A stretch of 64,000 nt of DNA from Gammaproteobacteria bacterium (GTDB taxonomy: Bacteria > Pseudomonadota > Gammaproteobacteria > Steroidobacterales > XN24): positions 1 to 64,000 of the forward strand of contig JARFQW010000152.1 of the NCBI GenBank assembly GCA_029287575.1, written 5' to 3'. Position numbers and translations under genes: made by a program. The notes below the pieces were generated by a model. That model did not search any database, was not told where the DNA came from, and was given only the letters and a program-made list of their open reading frames with translations. Shown piece after piece: positions 1 through 8,777 of the stretch (within the stretch, counting starts at the first letter, position 1; the number at the start of each line of letters is the position of its first letter).

Positions 1-1691
1 CAGGTCACCTTCTGGCGCATGTTCGCGAACATCCGCGTCACCGGGTCGGGAAACATCATGTCCCGGCGATTGTCGGGGTCTTCCCCGCCGCGCATGGCGA
101 TCTCGGTCCCGTAGTAGACCGAGGGAATGCCCCGGGCGCCGTAGAGCACGCCCAGGGCGCTGCTCAAACGTTCCTTCGCCTCGGTGAGTGTCGCGCCGTT
201 CCGCAGGGCCTCGGTCATAAAGCGCGGCACGTCGTGGTTGTCGATGAAGGTCGTCAGCCGGGTCGGGTCCTCGTAGACGCTGTCGTTGCCGAACACCGTG
301 GCAAGGCTCGTGGTGTCGGATTCCCGGCGGGCCAGGCTGCCGGCCATGGCGCCGTAGAGGGGAAAGTCGAACACCGACGGCGCGCCATCGAAGTCCAGGT
401 CTTCGGCGATGGCCTGGGTACTGGAGGTGAAGTTCTCGGCGACGCTGAACACCGTCGAGCGGTCGGCGGGGGCGCCGGGCGCGAAAAAGTCGTACCAGAA
501 GTCCGGATTGACGTGCTTGTAGGTGTCGATGCGGAAGCCGTCGGCACCGGACTGAAGAAGAATGTTGCGGGCGCCGTCCAGGACCCACTGCCGGGCCTCG
601 GCCACCTCCTGCCTGATGTCAGGCAGTCCGGCGACACTGCAGTCCACTTCCTCCTGCTCGTCGCAGCCCGGTGCGCCGATGCGGAACCAGTCCGGCTCGG
701 TTACCGGGATCTGGGCATTGCGCCCCGTGTGGTTGGCCACGATGTCGATGATGACTTTCAGTCCCTGCCCCTGGGCCGTGGCCACCAGGCTCTGTAATTC
801 GGCCCAGCTGCCGAAATGCGGTTCGGGATCGTCGAAGTTCTCCAGCCAGTAGCCGTGATAGCCGGGGAACGGATCGTCGCCGGCCCGAACGCCCGGCGCC
901 TGGAGCACGACCGGTGAGATCCACAGGGTCGTGAACCCCATCTGCTGGAAATAGCCTTCCTCCACCTTTTGCTGCAGGCCGGCGAAGTCTCCGCCGTGCC
1001 AGCCGCGAGGGTTGCTCGGGTCCGCCTCGTCGTCGGGCCGGTTGCCGGTGCCGTTGTCGTTGCCCGGGTCGCCGTTGGCGAAGCGGTCGGTGAAGGCCCA
1101 GTAAATGATCTCGTCCCGATAGTCGACGATTTCCGGCCGCTCGCCGATGGCCGCCTCCGCCGAGGCGCAGTTGTTGCTCTCGTCGGGATCGGGCACCCCC
1201 TCGGGTACGGACGCGCAACCCTCGGCGACCACGGGGGCCTCGCCGCCCTGGGTCGTATAGAGAAACGACAGTGGCAGCGTATAGGTGGCGGACTCGCCGC
1301 TGGCCAGCGTCACGAAGCCCTCGAACTGACCGCCGGTTTCGTCCTCCAGAAAGGCCAGTTCACTGCAGCTACCGTCGCCCTCCACGGTGCAGGAGACGGT
1401 GAGATCCGGGCGCCAGACCACCGTGGTCCACTGGGACCCGCCCGGGCCTGAATCGGTCTTCAGTGAAACGGGGATGTCCGAAACGTCGGTGGGACCGTCA
1501 TTGCGCACCGTAAAGCTCAGCGTCGCGTTGCTGCCCGGCGTCACCGAATCCTTGTCGAGAGAGGTGGTGGCCGCGATGTCTGCCTCGCCTTCGCCGACGC
1601 TGGGCCCGGATGAGCCATCGACGTCGGGGGAACACCCCGAGACTCCCGCCAGACCCAGACAAAACAATGCAAGGAAAACGCTGCGCTTCAT
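1..1691 (-). CDS. GH13 alpha-amylase-family lipoprotein (3' end beyond window)
   Basis: Predicted surface or periplasmic glycoside hydrolase family 13 enzyme acting on alpha-glucans. I translated 563 codons; the C-terminus lies outside the window. Residues 1-20 form a lipoprotein signal with lipobox VSGC (Cys20). Residues 38-180 look like a beta-sandwich of CARDB/DUF11 type. The catalytic barrel starts near 195. All four GH13 regions are visible: DIVANH (316-321), GFRIDTYKH (385-393, nucleophile Asp389), VAEN with acid/base Glu419, and FIDNHD (482-487, Asp487). ATG start, preceded by a purine-rich GGGGGGAGAG ribosome site. No maltodextrin transport or regulator gene is seen nearby. Exact substrate (starch, cyclodextrin, maltodextrin) cannot be read from the sequence. 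Confidence 0.9.
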   Translation of the reverse strand, partial: MKRSVFLALFCLGLAGVSGCSPDVDGSSGPSVGEGEADIAATTSLDKDSVTPGSNATLSFTVRNDGPTDVSDIPVSLKTDSGPGGSQWTTVVWRPDLTVSCTVEGDGSCSELAFLEDETGGQFEGFVTLASGESATYTLPLSFLYTTQGGEAPVVAEGCASVPEGVPDPDESNNCASAEAAIGERPEIVDYRDEIIYWAFTDRFANGDPGNDNGTGNRPDDEADPSNPRGWHGGDFAGLQQKVEEGYFQQMGFTTLWISPVVLQAPGVRAGDDPFPGYHGYWLENFDDPEPHFGSWAELQSLVATAQGQGLKVIIDIVANHTGRNAQIPVTEPDWFRIGAPGCDEQEEVDCSVAGLPDIRQEVAEARQWVLDGARNILLQSGADGFRIDTYKHVNPDFWYDFFAPGAPADRSTVFSVAENFTSSTQAIAEDLDFDGAPSVFDFPLYGAMAGSLARRESDTTSLATVFGNDSVYEDPTRLTTFIDNHDVPRFMTEALRNGATLTEAKERLSSALGVLYGARGIPSVYYGTEIAMRGGEDPDNRRDMMFPDPVTRMFANMRQKVT

Positions 1692-2030
1692 CTCTCCCCC
1701 CTCTACTGAGCTGCCCGGTCTGACTGCCGCGGCGGCTCCGCTTGTTCGGTCTTCTTGCGTCCGGCCGGCCAGCCCGCCTGGTCGCCACGCTATTTGTCGC
1801 CCGCCCGGTGCCGGCCTGCCCGAAGCGCCGGGCGGGACGCCGTCTCCGGAATGCTGCACTGCATGCGGTTTTCCCCGGCCCTGCTGCAGCAGGGACAACT
1901 ATAGCCGCCCGGCCACCCCGTGTCTTGACGACGGGGGCGAGGCGGCGGAGTCACCGCTGCGTCCGGCAGTCTGCGCCAGAAAAAAAAGGGAGCCGAAGCT
2001 CCCTTTGCTCTGCCGGGTGATTGGCCCCGC
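1692..2030. other. intergenic region between peroxiredoxin and amylase genes
   Basis: This 339-base gap holds the terminator of the peroxiredoxin gene at its right end and presumably the amylase promoter. I could not find a convincing -35/-10 pair. Short open frames here have no recognisable motifs and no good ribosome site. Confidence 0.5.
1979..2006 (-). terminator. intrinsic terminator of the peroxiredoxin gene
   Basis: Read on the minus strand, AAAGGGAGC pairs with GCTCCCTTT around a TTCG tetraloop and runs into eight T residues. It begins 25 bases after the peroxiredoxin stop codon. Textbook Rho-independent terminator. Confidence 0.93.
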
Positions 2031-2588
2031 TCAGCGGCCGCCGGCGGGACCGTCCGTCATCAGCGTCTTGAGGTCGGCCATGACTTCTTCCGAATGCGTG
2101 TCGGGATCCACTTTGGCATAGTGCTTGGCGATCCGTCCCTCCGGGTCGATCAGGAACGACTCCCGGCTGGCCAGCTTCATCACACCGTAGTTGCGCAGCA
2201 CGCCATAGGACTCCGCAACTTCGCCCTCGGTATCTGCGAGCAGCGTGAAGGGCAGGCTGTATTTCTCCGCGAACGCTTTCTGGTCTTCCACGTCATCGAG
2301 ACTCACCCCGACGATTTCCGCGCCCATTTCCCGGAACGCGAAAATGTTGTCCCGGAAATTACAGGCTTCCGTCGTGCACCCCGGCGTATCCGCCTTCGGG
2401 TAGAAGTAGAGGGCGACCCACTTTCCGCGGTAGTCCTCGAGCGTGTGCCAGTCACCGCTCTGGTCCATCAGCCGGAAATCCGGCGCCGGTCCGCCCACGG
2501 CCACCTTGTCTCCCGCCAGCGCGGCGGTGGACAGGGCCAACAGGAAGCTCGCAGCAAGCGAGCGCTTCAGGAATGCGGTTGCCGTCAT
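2031..2588 (-). CDS. bcp: exported PrxQ/Bcp-type peroxiredoxin
   Basis: Thiol peroxidase of the PrxQ/Bcp subfamily, which reduces hydrogen peroxide and organic peroxides. The motif PGCTTEAC gives peroxidatic Cys71 and resolving Cys76, five residues apart as in atypical 2-Cys PrxQ proteins. Residues 1-25 are a classical Sec signal peptide ending LSTAALA, so the product is probably periplasmic, whereas the E. coli Bcp is cytosolic. The 185-aa length equals a normal 155-160 aa Bcp plus the signal. It is a single-gene unit: a strong terminator follows and 74 bases separate it from mgtE. The periplasmic reductant is unknown. Confidence 0.9.
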   Translation of the reverse strand: MTATAFLKRSLAASFLLALSTAALAGDKVAVGGPAPDFRLMDQSGDWHTLEDYRGKWVALYFYPKADTPGCTTEACNFRDNIFAFREMGAEIVGVSLDDVEDQKAFAEKYSLPFTLLADTEGEVAESYGVLRNYGVMKLASRESFLIDPEGRIAKHYAKVDPDTHSEEVMADLKTLMTDGPAGGR

Positions 2589-2662
2589 AACGTCTCTCCG
2601 GTTCAGGTTCGGAAGGGTTACCGGTCTATTCGATCAACCGGACCGGTGTGGATTCCCCGGGA

Positions 2663-4018
2663 TCAGGTGAGAAACACCGTGCCCAGGCCGAGAAAGGCCA
2701 TGAAGCCGACTACATCGGTGACCGTGGTCAGCACAACGCTGCCGGCGAGGGCCGGATCGATGCCGAGGCGCTTGAGGAGCACGGGAATGAGAACACCCGA
2801 AATCGCTGCAACAATGAGATTGAGAACCAGGGCCACGCCGATGATGGCTCCCAGCCGCCAGTCGCCGAACCAGGCCAGCACGGCCAGCGCGACCACGAGG
2901 GCCCAGCCCAGCCCGTTGAGCATGGCCACGGCGAGTTCCCGGACCAGTAGCCAGCGGGTGTTGGAGTCCTGCACCTTGCCAAGCGCCAGACCGCGGATGA
3001 TCAGGGTGAGCGTCTGGCTGCCGGCGATCCCTCCCATGCTGGCGACGATCGGCATGAGCACGGCAAGGGCGACGACCTGATCCAGCGTGGCTTCAAAGAG
3101 GCCGACCACCCAGGCCGCGATGAATGCGGTCGCGAGGTTGACCCCAAGCCAGACCGCCCGCCGCCGGCTGCTGGTGATCACCGGCGCGAACATGTCATCG
3201 TCCTCGTCGAGACCGGCCATGCTGTAGATGGAGTGATCGGCTTCGTCGCGAATGACGTCCACGACGTCGTCCACCGTGATGCGCCCCAGCAGGCGTCCGC
3301 CGGCATCGACCACCGGAGCGGATACGAGATCACGGCCCTCGAACAATCGGGCCACCTCGGCGGCTGACGTATCCGCCGCAATGCCGTCCGTGTGGGCGTC
3401 CATGAACTCCGAGACCGTGCGTTCAGGGTCTTCGGTCAGCAGGCTGACGAGGAGCAGCCTGCCCACGTATTGCTCGGTGCGATTGACGACGAACAGTGCG
3501 TCCGTCCCGGCGGGGAGGGTCCCGCGCATTCGCAGATATCTGAGCACGACCTCCAGGGTGACATCCGGCCGCACGGTCACCGTCTCGGTGTCCATGAGGC
3601 CGCCGGCCGTGTCCTCCGGATAGGCCAGTACCGAGTGCAGCCGCTCCCGGTCCTCGTGGTCCAGAGACGTAAGCACCGCAGCGGTGATTGCCTCCGGCAG
3701 ACCCGCCAGGAAGTCGGCGAGGTCATCGACCTCCATGCCCTCGGCGGCGAACACGACCTCGTCCACGTCCATGGACCGCACGAGGCTGGCGCGGACTTCC
3801 TCGTTGAGCTCGAGCAGCACGTCGCCGCCCAGATCGGGATCCACCAGGTCCCAGACGACGTTGCGCTCACGGGGGGGCAGGGAGTCGAGCAGACGGCCGA
3901 TCTCCGCCGGATGCAGCGCATTGATCATGCGTCCGGCTCGTCGCAGCGTGCCGCTGTTCAGAGCATCCCGCAGGTGCTGGAGATGTTCTTCCCGTTCTGT
4001 GGTCGCGTCTGCGCTCAT
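2663..4018 (-). CDS. mgtE: MgtE magnesium transporter/channel
   Basis: Inner-membrane Mg2+ channel of the MgtE/SLC41 family, 451 aa, the usual size. Order: N-terminal helical domain (about 1-130), tandem CBS domains (about 131-255) that sense cytosolic Mg2+, then five membrane segments (about 285-450). The signature MPIVASMGGIAGSQT lies in the second membrane helix region. It is the last gene of the rpoN block, 66 bases after rapZ. In several proteobacterial rpoN/PTS loci mgtE sits at this same end, so the placement looks ancestral. ATG start preceded by GGGAAT. Confidence 0.95.
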   Translation of the reverse strand: MSADATTEREEHLQHLRDALNSGTLRRAGRMINALHPAEIGRLLDSLPPRERNVVWDLVDPDLGGDVLLELNEEVRASLVRSMDVDEVVFAAEGMEVDDLADFLAGLPEAITAAVLTSLDHEDRERLHSVLAYPEDTAGGLMDTETVTVRPDVTLEVVLRYLRMRGTLPAGTDALFVVNRTEQYVGRLLLVSLLTEDPERTVSEFMDAHTDGIAADTSAAEVARLFEGRDLVSAPVVDAGGRLLGRITVDDVVDVIRDEADHSIYSMAGLDEDDDMFAPVITSSRRRAVWLGVNLATAFIAAWVVGLFEATLDQVVALAVLMPIVASMGGIAGSQTLTLIIRGLALGKVQDSNTRWLLVRELAVAMLNGLGWALVVALAVLAWFGDWRLGAIIGVALVLNLIVAAISGVLIPVLLKRLGIDPALAGSVVLTTVTDVVGFMAFLGLGTVFLT

Positions 4019-4084
4019 GGGATTCCCGCCACTGGGGGATGCGGCGGCAGAGTGTATCCGGGGATTTCCGGGCCGTCTAACGAT

Positions 4085-4945
4085 TTACTCGGGCAGGGCC
4101 GTGTGCCGGACGTGAACCTGTTCGTAGCTGTCCTCGAAGGATGCGGTCAGCGTATCGGCAAGAAACACCGAGCGATGCTGTCCGCCGGTGCAGCCGATGG
4201 CGACGGTCAGATAGCTGCGGTTGCTGCTCTCGACCTCGGGAATCCAGCGTTCGAGGAACCGGGTAATGTCCGCGGCGAATTGCTGTACTGCGGTCTGACC
4301 GGCCAGAAATGCCTTTACCGGTTCGTCCCGCCCCGTCAACGGCCTGAGTTCGGGTTCCCAGTAGGGATTGGGGAGAAACCGTGCATCGAATACGAAATCG
4401 GCGTCCGCGGGCACGCCGTACTTGAAGCCGAATGACTGGAACAGGATGGACAGCTGGTCGGACCGCTTGCCCACGAGACGTTCGCGTATGGCCTCGCGCA
4501 GCTCGTGCACGCTCGTCTTGGACGTATCCAGCACCAGGTCCGCCCGCTGGGCCACCGGTGACAAGAGGTCCCGCTCGTAGGCGATGGCGTCCCGCAGGCT
4601 TCGGGAAGGATCGCTCAGGGGGTGACGGCGGCGGGTTTCCCGGTACCGCTGCAGGAGTATGTCGTCGGCGGCGTGCAGGTAGACCAGCGCACACCCGCTG
4701 TCACCGCCCTTGAGTGCATCGATGACCCGGAGCGCTTCGGGGAGGTCGGCCTTCAGGGGCCGCGAGTCGAGACCGAGCGCCAAGCGGTCGAACTTGGGGT
4801 CGTCGTCGGCGCGGAGATTCTCGAAGATCGTGCCCAGTACCCGAACCGGCACGTTGTCCAGGCAGTAATAGCCCAGGTCTTCGAGCATATCGAGAGCGAC
4901 GGTTTTACCCGATCCGGAAAGACCGCTGACGACGACGATGTCCAT
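4085..4945 (-). CDS. rapZ: RapZ RNase adapter / nucleotide-binding protein
   Basis: RapZ (YvcJ family) binds nucleotides and, in enterobacteria, senses glucosamine-6-phosphate and delivers the sRNA GlmZ to RNase E, tuning amino-sugar supply for the cell wall. The 286-aa length matches the family. N-terminal P-loop GLSGSGKT is at 8-15. The C-terminal GCTGGQHRSV is the conserved sugar-phosphate-sensing segment. Twelve bases follow the ptsN stop. Whether GlmZ/GlmY exist in this organism cannot be seen here. Confidence 0.95.
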   Translation of the reverse strand: MDIVVVSGLSGSGKTVALDMLEDLGYYCLDNVPVRVLGTIFENLRADDDPKFDRLALGLDSRPLKADLPEALRVIDALKGGDSGCALVYLHAADDILLQRYRETRRRHPLSDPSRSLRDAIAYERDLLSPVAQRADLVLDTSKTSVHELREAIRERLVGKRSDQLSILFQSFGFKYGVPADADFVFDARFLPNPYWEPELRPLTGRDEPVKAFLAGQTAVQQFAADITRFLERWIPEVESSNRSYLTVAIGCTGGQHRSVFLADTLTASFEDSYEQVHVRHTALPE

Positions 4946-4957
4946 CCGGGAATCCCC

Positions 4958-5431
4958 TCAGGCGGACTGCGCTGCGATCGCCTCTTCCGCTGACAGTAGA
5001 TCGTACAGCACCCGGCTGCTGCCGGCATTGCGAAGCCGCTCGCAGAACCCGTGATCCTTCAGTGCCAGGGCCATGGTCCGCAGCTCGGCCCGATGGTCCT
5101 CAGCGGAGTCCTCGGGCACGAGAAGCCCGAAAATCAGGTCCACCGGCTCCTGGTCCAGCGTATCGAAATCCACGGGGTTGCTGAGGCAGACGAAGGCGCC
5201 GATGCTGTGCTGCAGACCGGCCATTTTGCCGTGCGGTATGGCGACACCGTCCTCCATGGCGGTGCAGCCCAGCTTCTCCCGGCTGACGAGCGAGTCGAAA
5301 ACCTCGCCCTGCTCGAGATCCTCGGCCGCCGAAGCGAGCAGCTCGCTGAGTATGTCCAGCGAATGCTTCTTGCTGCGCGCCTCTACGTTACAGAGAACGC
5401 GACCTGGCGTCAGAGTCGAACCAATAGACAT
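4958..5431 (-). CDS. ptsN: nitrogen-PTS EIIA component PtsN
   Basis: EIIA-Ntr, a regulatory phosphoacceptor that controls potassium transport, nitrogen-related and stress responses through its phosphorylation state. 157 aa, family-typical. The phosphorylated histidine is His67 within GVAIPHGK. It lies between hpf and rapZ. No HPr/NPr, EI-Ntr or HPr-kinase gene is in this block, so its phosphodonor must be encoded elsewhere or be missing. Confidence 0.95.
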   Translation of the reverse strand: MSIGSTLTPGRVLCNVEARSKKHSLDILSELLASAAEDLEQGEVFDSLVSREKLGCTAMEDGVAIPHGKMAGLQHSIGAFVCLSNPVDFDTLDQEPVDLIFGLLVPEDSAEDHRAELRTMALALKDHGFCERLRNAGSSRVLYDLLSAEEAIAAQSA

Positions 5432-5454
5432 CGCCGTTCTTGCTCCCGGTCGCG

Positions 5455-5775
5455 CTACGCCAGGCGTTGGCGGTGCGCCTCCTTGACGTGGTGGTCGGTG
5501 AGCTTTTCCTTGTGCTTGCGGACCTGGCGGTCCAGCCGGTCGACGAGCCCGTCGATCGCTGCGTACATGTCTTCGGCAACGGACTCAGCGTGCAGCTGGT
5601 TGCCGGCCACGAGCAGCGTACCTTCCGCCTTGTGCCGAAGCTTCTCGACCGTGAGCACGCAGCGCGCATCGGTAAGGCCGTCAAAGTGACGAACGATCCG
5701 TTCCATCTTGGTGTTGACATAGTCGCGCAGAGGATCGGTGATCTCGACGTGGTGGCCCGTCAGGTTGACTTGCAT
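5455..5775 (-). CDS. hpf: ribosome hibernation-promoting factor, short form
   Basis: Short HPF (106 aa) that binds the 30S decoding region and promotes 100S ribosome dimers in stationary phase. The conserved opening TGHHVEITDPLRDYV and the C-terminal KHKEKLTDHH are visible; the long-form C-terminal dimer domain is absent. Excellent ribosome site AGAAGGAG seven bases before ATG. A candidate sigma-70 promoter lies in the 213-base gap after rpoN, so hpf may be transcribed separately from rpoN. Confidence 0.95.
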   Translation of the reverse strand: MQVNLTGHHVEITDPLRDYVNTKMERIVRHFDGLTDARCVLTVEKLRHKAEGTLLVAGNQLHAESVAEDMYAAIDGLVDRLDRQVRKHKEKLTDHHVKEAHRQRLA

Positions 5776-5944
5776 AGGTTGCTCCTTCTCAGGGAATCTG
5801 GCTCCGGACCGGACAGGCGGGTTCGCTCCGAGGATTGTCGGAGGGGGAGGGTGCGCGGTGCCGCCAGGCTCCGATTGTCAGGCACGATGGCATTCGTTTC
5901 TTTATATTCGCGGGAGCGCACTCGGCGCGCCCGCCGTAAAATTA

Positions 5945-5975
5945 ATTGTAGGCCCGTACACCCGTCCCTGCCTAC
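5945..5975 (-). promoter_or_regulatory. candidate sigma-70 promoter for hpf-ptsN-rapZ
   Basis: On the minus strand TAGGCA and TACAAT are separated by 18 bases, about 170 bases upstream of hpf. The -10 is good, the -35 matches four of six positions. Confidence 0.35.
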
Positions 5976-5988
5976 CTGTTTCTGCAGC

Positions 5989-7407
5989 TTATCCCGAAGC
6001 CAGCCTCCGGCGCTCGCTCGATGACGGAATTCCCAATGATTCCCGGTACTTGGCGACGGTTCGACGGGCTACTTTCGCGCCTTCGCCGGCAAGAACCTTG
6101 GCCAGCGCGCTGTCGCTCAGGGGCTTGCCCGGGTTCTCCGCAGCGATGAGCCGCCGGATTCTGGCCCGAATGGCCGTCGAGGAGACCTCGCCGCCGTCCA
6201 CCGAGGCCACATGGCTGGAGAAGAAGTGCCGGAACTCCAGGATCCCCCGGGGCGTGTGCATGTACTTGTTGGTCGTGGCCCTGGAGATCGTGCTTTCGTG
6301 CAGGCCCAGAACCTCCGACACATCCTTCAGAATCATGGGCTGCATGGCCTCGTCCCCGTGGTCGAAGAACGCCTGTTGCCGCTCGACAATGCAGTGGGCC
6401 ACGCGGACCAGTGTCTCGTTGCGGATCTCCAGGCTGCGTATCAGCCAGCGGGCCTCCTGGAGCTGAGTCCTGAGGGCCTCATAGCCGCCGCCCCGGCCGA
6501 GACAGCCCGCATAAGCATCATTCACCTTCAGCCGCGGTGCGATCGACGGATTGACCTCCACCACCCAGCGATTCTCGTGGCGGCGCACGAAGACATCCGG
6601 GATGACGTACTCGGGCGGCTCGCCCGGCAATGACGCCCCCGGGCGCGGATGGAGGCTTCGGATCACCGCCAGCGCCTCGTCCAGGGTGTCTGCGTCGCAG
6701 CGCAGGCGCCGGCGAAGGGCCGGATACTGCTGCCGCGCGACGAGTTCCAGATAGTGACGGGCGATTCGCCGGGCCAGTTCCAGGCCGGCTGTTTCCGGCG
6801 CCAGCTGCTGCATCTGCAGATCCAGGCACTCCGGGAGATCCCGCGCGCCGACCCCGGGCGGATCGAAGCGCTGCACCATTTTCAGCGACCGGTTGAGCTC
6901 CGCGGGGGTGGCGACCAGCTCCGGGCGCAGGGTCTGGGCTATCGAGTCCAGGTCCTCGCGCAGGTAGCCGTCTTCGTCGATGGCGTCGATGATTGCCATG
7001 CCGATGGCCAGCTGGCGCTCGTCCCGGCATTCCAGTTCCAGCTGCCCGAGCAGATAGTCACCGACGGACTCGCCGCTGCGGTCCGCAAAATCACGGTTGT
7101 CCGCCAGATCCCCCGACGGCGCCGGCCCGGACCGCTCGCCCACGCTTCCGGTATCGGCATAGACGACTTCCAGATCCAGCTCGTCGGATTCGGATGCCTG
7201 GGACTCCGCCGGCTCTTCCTCGGCACCAGGCGGCGCGTCCAGTTCCTGGCCCTCCTCGGTTTCGAGCATGACGTTGGATTCCAGCGCCTCCCGTATCTCC
7301 GCCTGAAGGTCGAGCACAGGCAGCTGCAGCAGGCGAATCGCCTGCTGAAGTTGGGGCGTCAGCGTGAGCTGCTGCCCAAGCTTGAGCTGGAGGGATTGTT
7401 TCAGCAT
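5989..7407 (-). CDS. rpoN: RNA polymerase sigma-54 factor
   Basis: Sigma-54 recognises -24/-12 promoters and needs AAA+ activators such as PilR, also encoded in this window. 472 aa. Region I (residues 1-50) is the glutamine/leucine-rich activator-interacting segment beginning KLGQQLTLTPQLQQA. An acidic region II follows (about 55-115). The C-terminal RpoN box reads ARRTVAKYRE and contacts the -24 element. ATG directly abuts the lptB stop (TAG-ATG), indicating translational coupling. All domains are intact. Confidence 0.97.
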   Translation of the reverse strand: MLKQSLQLKLGQQLTLTPQLQQAIRLLQLPVLDLQAEIREALESNVMLETEEGQELDAPPGAEEEPAESQASESDELDLEVVYADTGSVGERSGPAPSGDLADNRDFADRSGESVGDYLLGQLELECRDERQLAIGMAIIDAIDEDGYLREDLDSIAQTLRPELVATPAELNRSLKMVQRFDPPGVGARDLPECLDLQMQQLAPETAGLELARRIARHYLELVARQQYPALRRRLRCDADTLDEALAVIRSLHPRPGASLPGEPPEYVIPDVFVRRHENRWVVEVNPSIAPRLKVNDAYAGCLGRGGGYEALRTQLQEARWLIRSLEIRNETLVRVAHCIVERQQAFFDHGDEAMQPMILKDVSEVLGLHESTISRATTNKYMHTPRGILEFRHFFSSHVASVDGGEVSSTAIRARIRRLIAAENPGKPLSDSALAKVLAGEGAKVARRTVAKYRESLGIPSSSERRRLASG

Positions 7408-8133
7408 CTAGAGCCGGAAATCCTCGCCGAGGTAAACCTCCCTGACCTGCTGGTCGGCGAGGATCTCCTCGGCCGTGCCGGCAGCAATGACTTCTCCGGC
7501 GTTAAGGATATAGGCGTGACCACAGATACCCAGTGTCTCCCTCACATTATGATCGGTAATCAGCACGCCGATGTCCCGGTCGCGCAGGTGCGCGATGATG
7601 CGCTGAATATCCAGTACGGAGATGGGGTCGACACCGGCAAACGGTTCATCCAGAAGGATAAAACTGGGGGCGGCGGCCAGCGCCCGGGCGATTTCCACGC
7701 GCCGCCGCTCACCGCCGGACAGGCTCAGGCCGCGGCTGTCCCGTATGTGACCGATATTCAGCTCCTCGAGGAGTTCCTCCAATGCGTCACGTCGGCCGGC
7801 CCGGCTCAGGTCCCTGCGGTTCTCGAGCACCGCCAGAATGTTCTTTTCCACGCTGAGATGCCTGAAAACCGAGGCTTCCTGAGGGAGATATCCGACACCG
7901 AGCCGTGCGCGCCTGTGCATGGGCAGACGCGTGATGTCCAGTTCATCCAGCTGAATCCGCCCCGCATCGCAGGGGATCAGCCCCACGATCATGTAGAACG
8001 CCGTGGTCTTGCCCGAGCCGTTGGGTCCCAGCAGGCCGACGCCTTCGCCGCTGTTGACGGTCAGCGACAGCGCGCGCACGACCCGGCGCGACTTGTAGCT
8101 CTTGCCCAGGTCCTTCGCGATCAGTTGACTCAT
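7408..8133 (-). CDS. lptB: LPS export ABC transporter ATPase LptB
   Basis: Cytoplasmic ATPase that with LptFG (not in this window) extracts LPS from the inner membrane and pushes it along the Lpt bridge. 241 aa. Walker A GPNGSGKT (36-43), signature LSGGE (138-142), Walker B FILLDEP (158-164). Overlaps lptA by the four-base ATGA junction and abuts rpoN. Order kdsD-kdsC-lptC-lptA-lptB-rpoN is the conserved proteobacterial arrangement. Confidence 0.97.
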   Translation of the reverse strand: MSQLIAKDLGKSYKSRRVVRALSLTVNSGEGVGLLGPNGSGKTTAFYMIVGLIPCDAGRIQLDELDITRLPMHRRARLGVGYLPQEASVFRHLSVEKNILAVLENRRDLSRAGRRDALEELLEELNIGHIRDSRGLSLSGGERRRVEIARALAAAPSFILLDEPFAGVDPISVLDIQRIIAHLRDRDIGVLITDHNVRETLGICGHAYILNAGEVIAAGTAEEILADQQVREVYLGEDFRL

Positions 8134-8777
8134 GGGTTTTCAGGATCCGGCGGATCCGGCTGCTCTTCTTCCTCGTCGTCCTCACTCGGGGGCACGATGA
8201 CGACCCGGACGCGTTGGTCCGGGGCGCCATCGGAGGTCGCCAGCAATCGGTCCTCCACGAGGTTGTAGGTCAGGCGGCGCCCGGTGATGGCGCTGGCTCC
8301 GTCGGTGACCGAGGCGTTGTCGCTGAGGGTTACGGTCCGGCCCTTGGCATCGAGATCGATTTCACCGGCGGTGCCGCGAATCTCCCGCTCGTCGCCGGGC
8401 GGAGTCCGCTGAAACCGGGCCGGCTCGCCCCGGGCCAGAGCGCTTTCGAGCTGATGATCCCGGAACCGGATGGTTGCCGCTCCCGCCTCCACGACGCCGT
8501 CCGCGGATCGTATCCGGACGTTGCCCTCCAGCTCCCAGACCGCGTTGGCAAAGTCCAGGTTCTCCGATGCGGCCGTATCCGCGTCGATACGCAGATCTCC
8601 CTGGGAGATCCGTGCGCCGGTAAAGACGAGTCGCTGATTCTTCAGATCCAGCTCGGAGGATTCGGCATCCAGCGAGATCGGCGTCTGCGCGGAAGCGACG
8701 CTCAGCCCCAGCCCGAGGGCCGCGGCCAGCGCCGCCAGGAGCCCGGGCCAGCAGCGCTTACGGGGAGTACTGACCAT
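8130..8777 (-). CDS. lptA: periplasmic LPS transport protein LptA
   Basis: Periplasmic beta-jellyroll protein (OstA-like) that polymerises head to tail to form the LPS bridge between LptC and LptD. 215 aa with an N-terminal Sec signal ending near VASAQ. The body has repeated short beta strands typical of the family. A C-terminal acidic, proline-rich tail (about 198-215, [16 protein letters not shown]) goes beyond the E. coli protein and is probably disordered. Overlaps lptC by 20 bases and lptB by four. Confidence 0.94.
   Translation of the reverse strand: MVSTPRKRCWPGLLAALAAALGLGLSVASAQTPISLDAESSELDLKNQRLVFTGARISQGDLRIDADTAASENLDFANAVWELEGNVRIRSADGVVEAGAATIRFRDHQLESALARGEPARFQRTPPGDEREIRGTAGEIDLDAKGRTVTLSDNASVTDGASAITGRRLTYNLVEDRLLATSDGAPDQRVRVVIVPPSEDDEEEEQPDPPDPENP

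Noticed and set aside
8758-8777. 20-base lptC/lptA overlap as a possible frameshift or annotation error
   Set aside because: Both proteins have proper ends and starts (lptA signal peptide intact), and similar overlaps occur throughout this operon.
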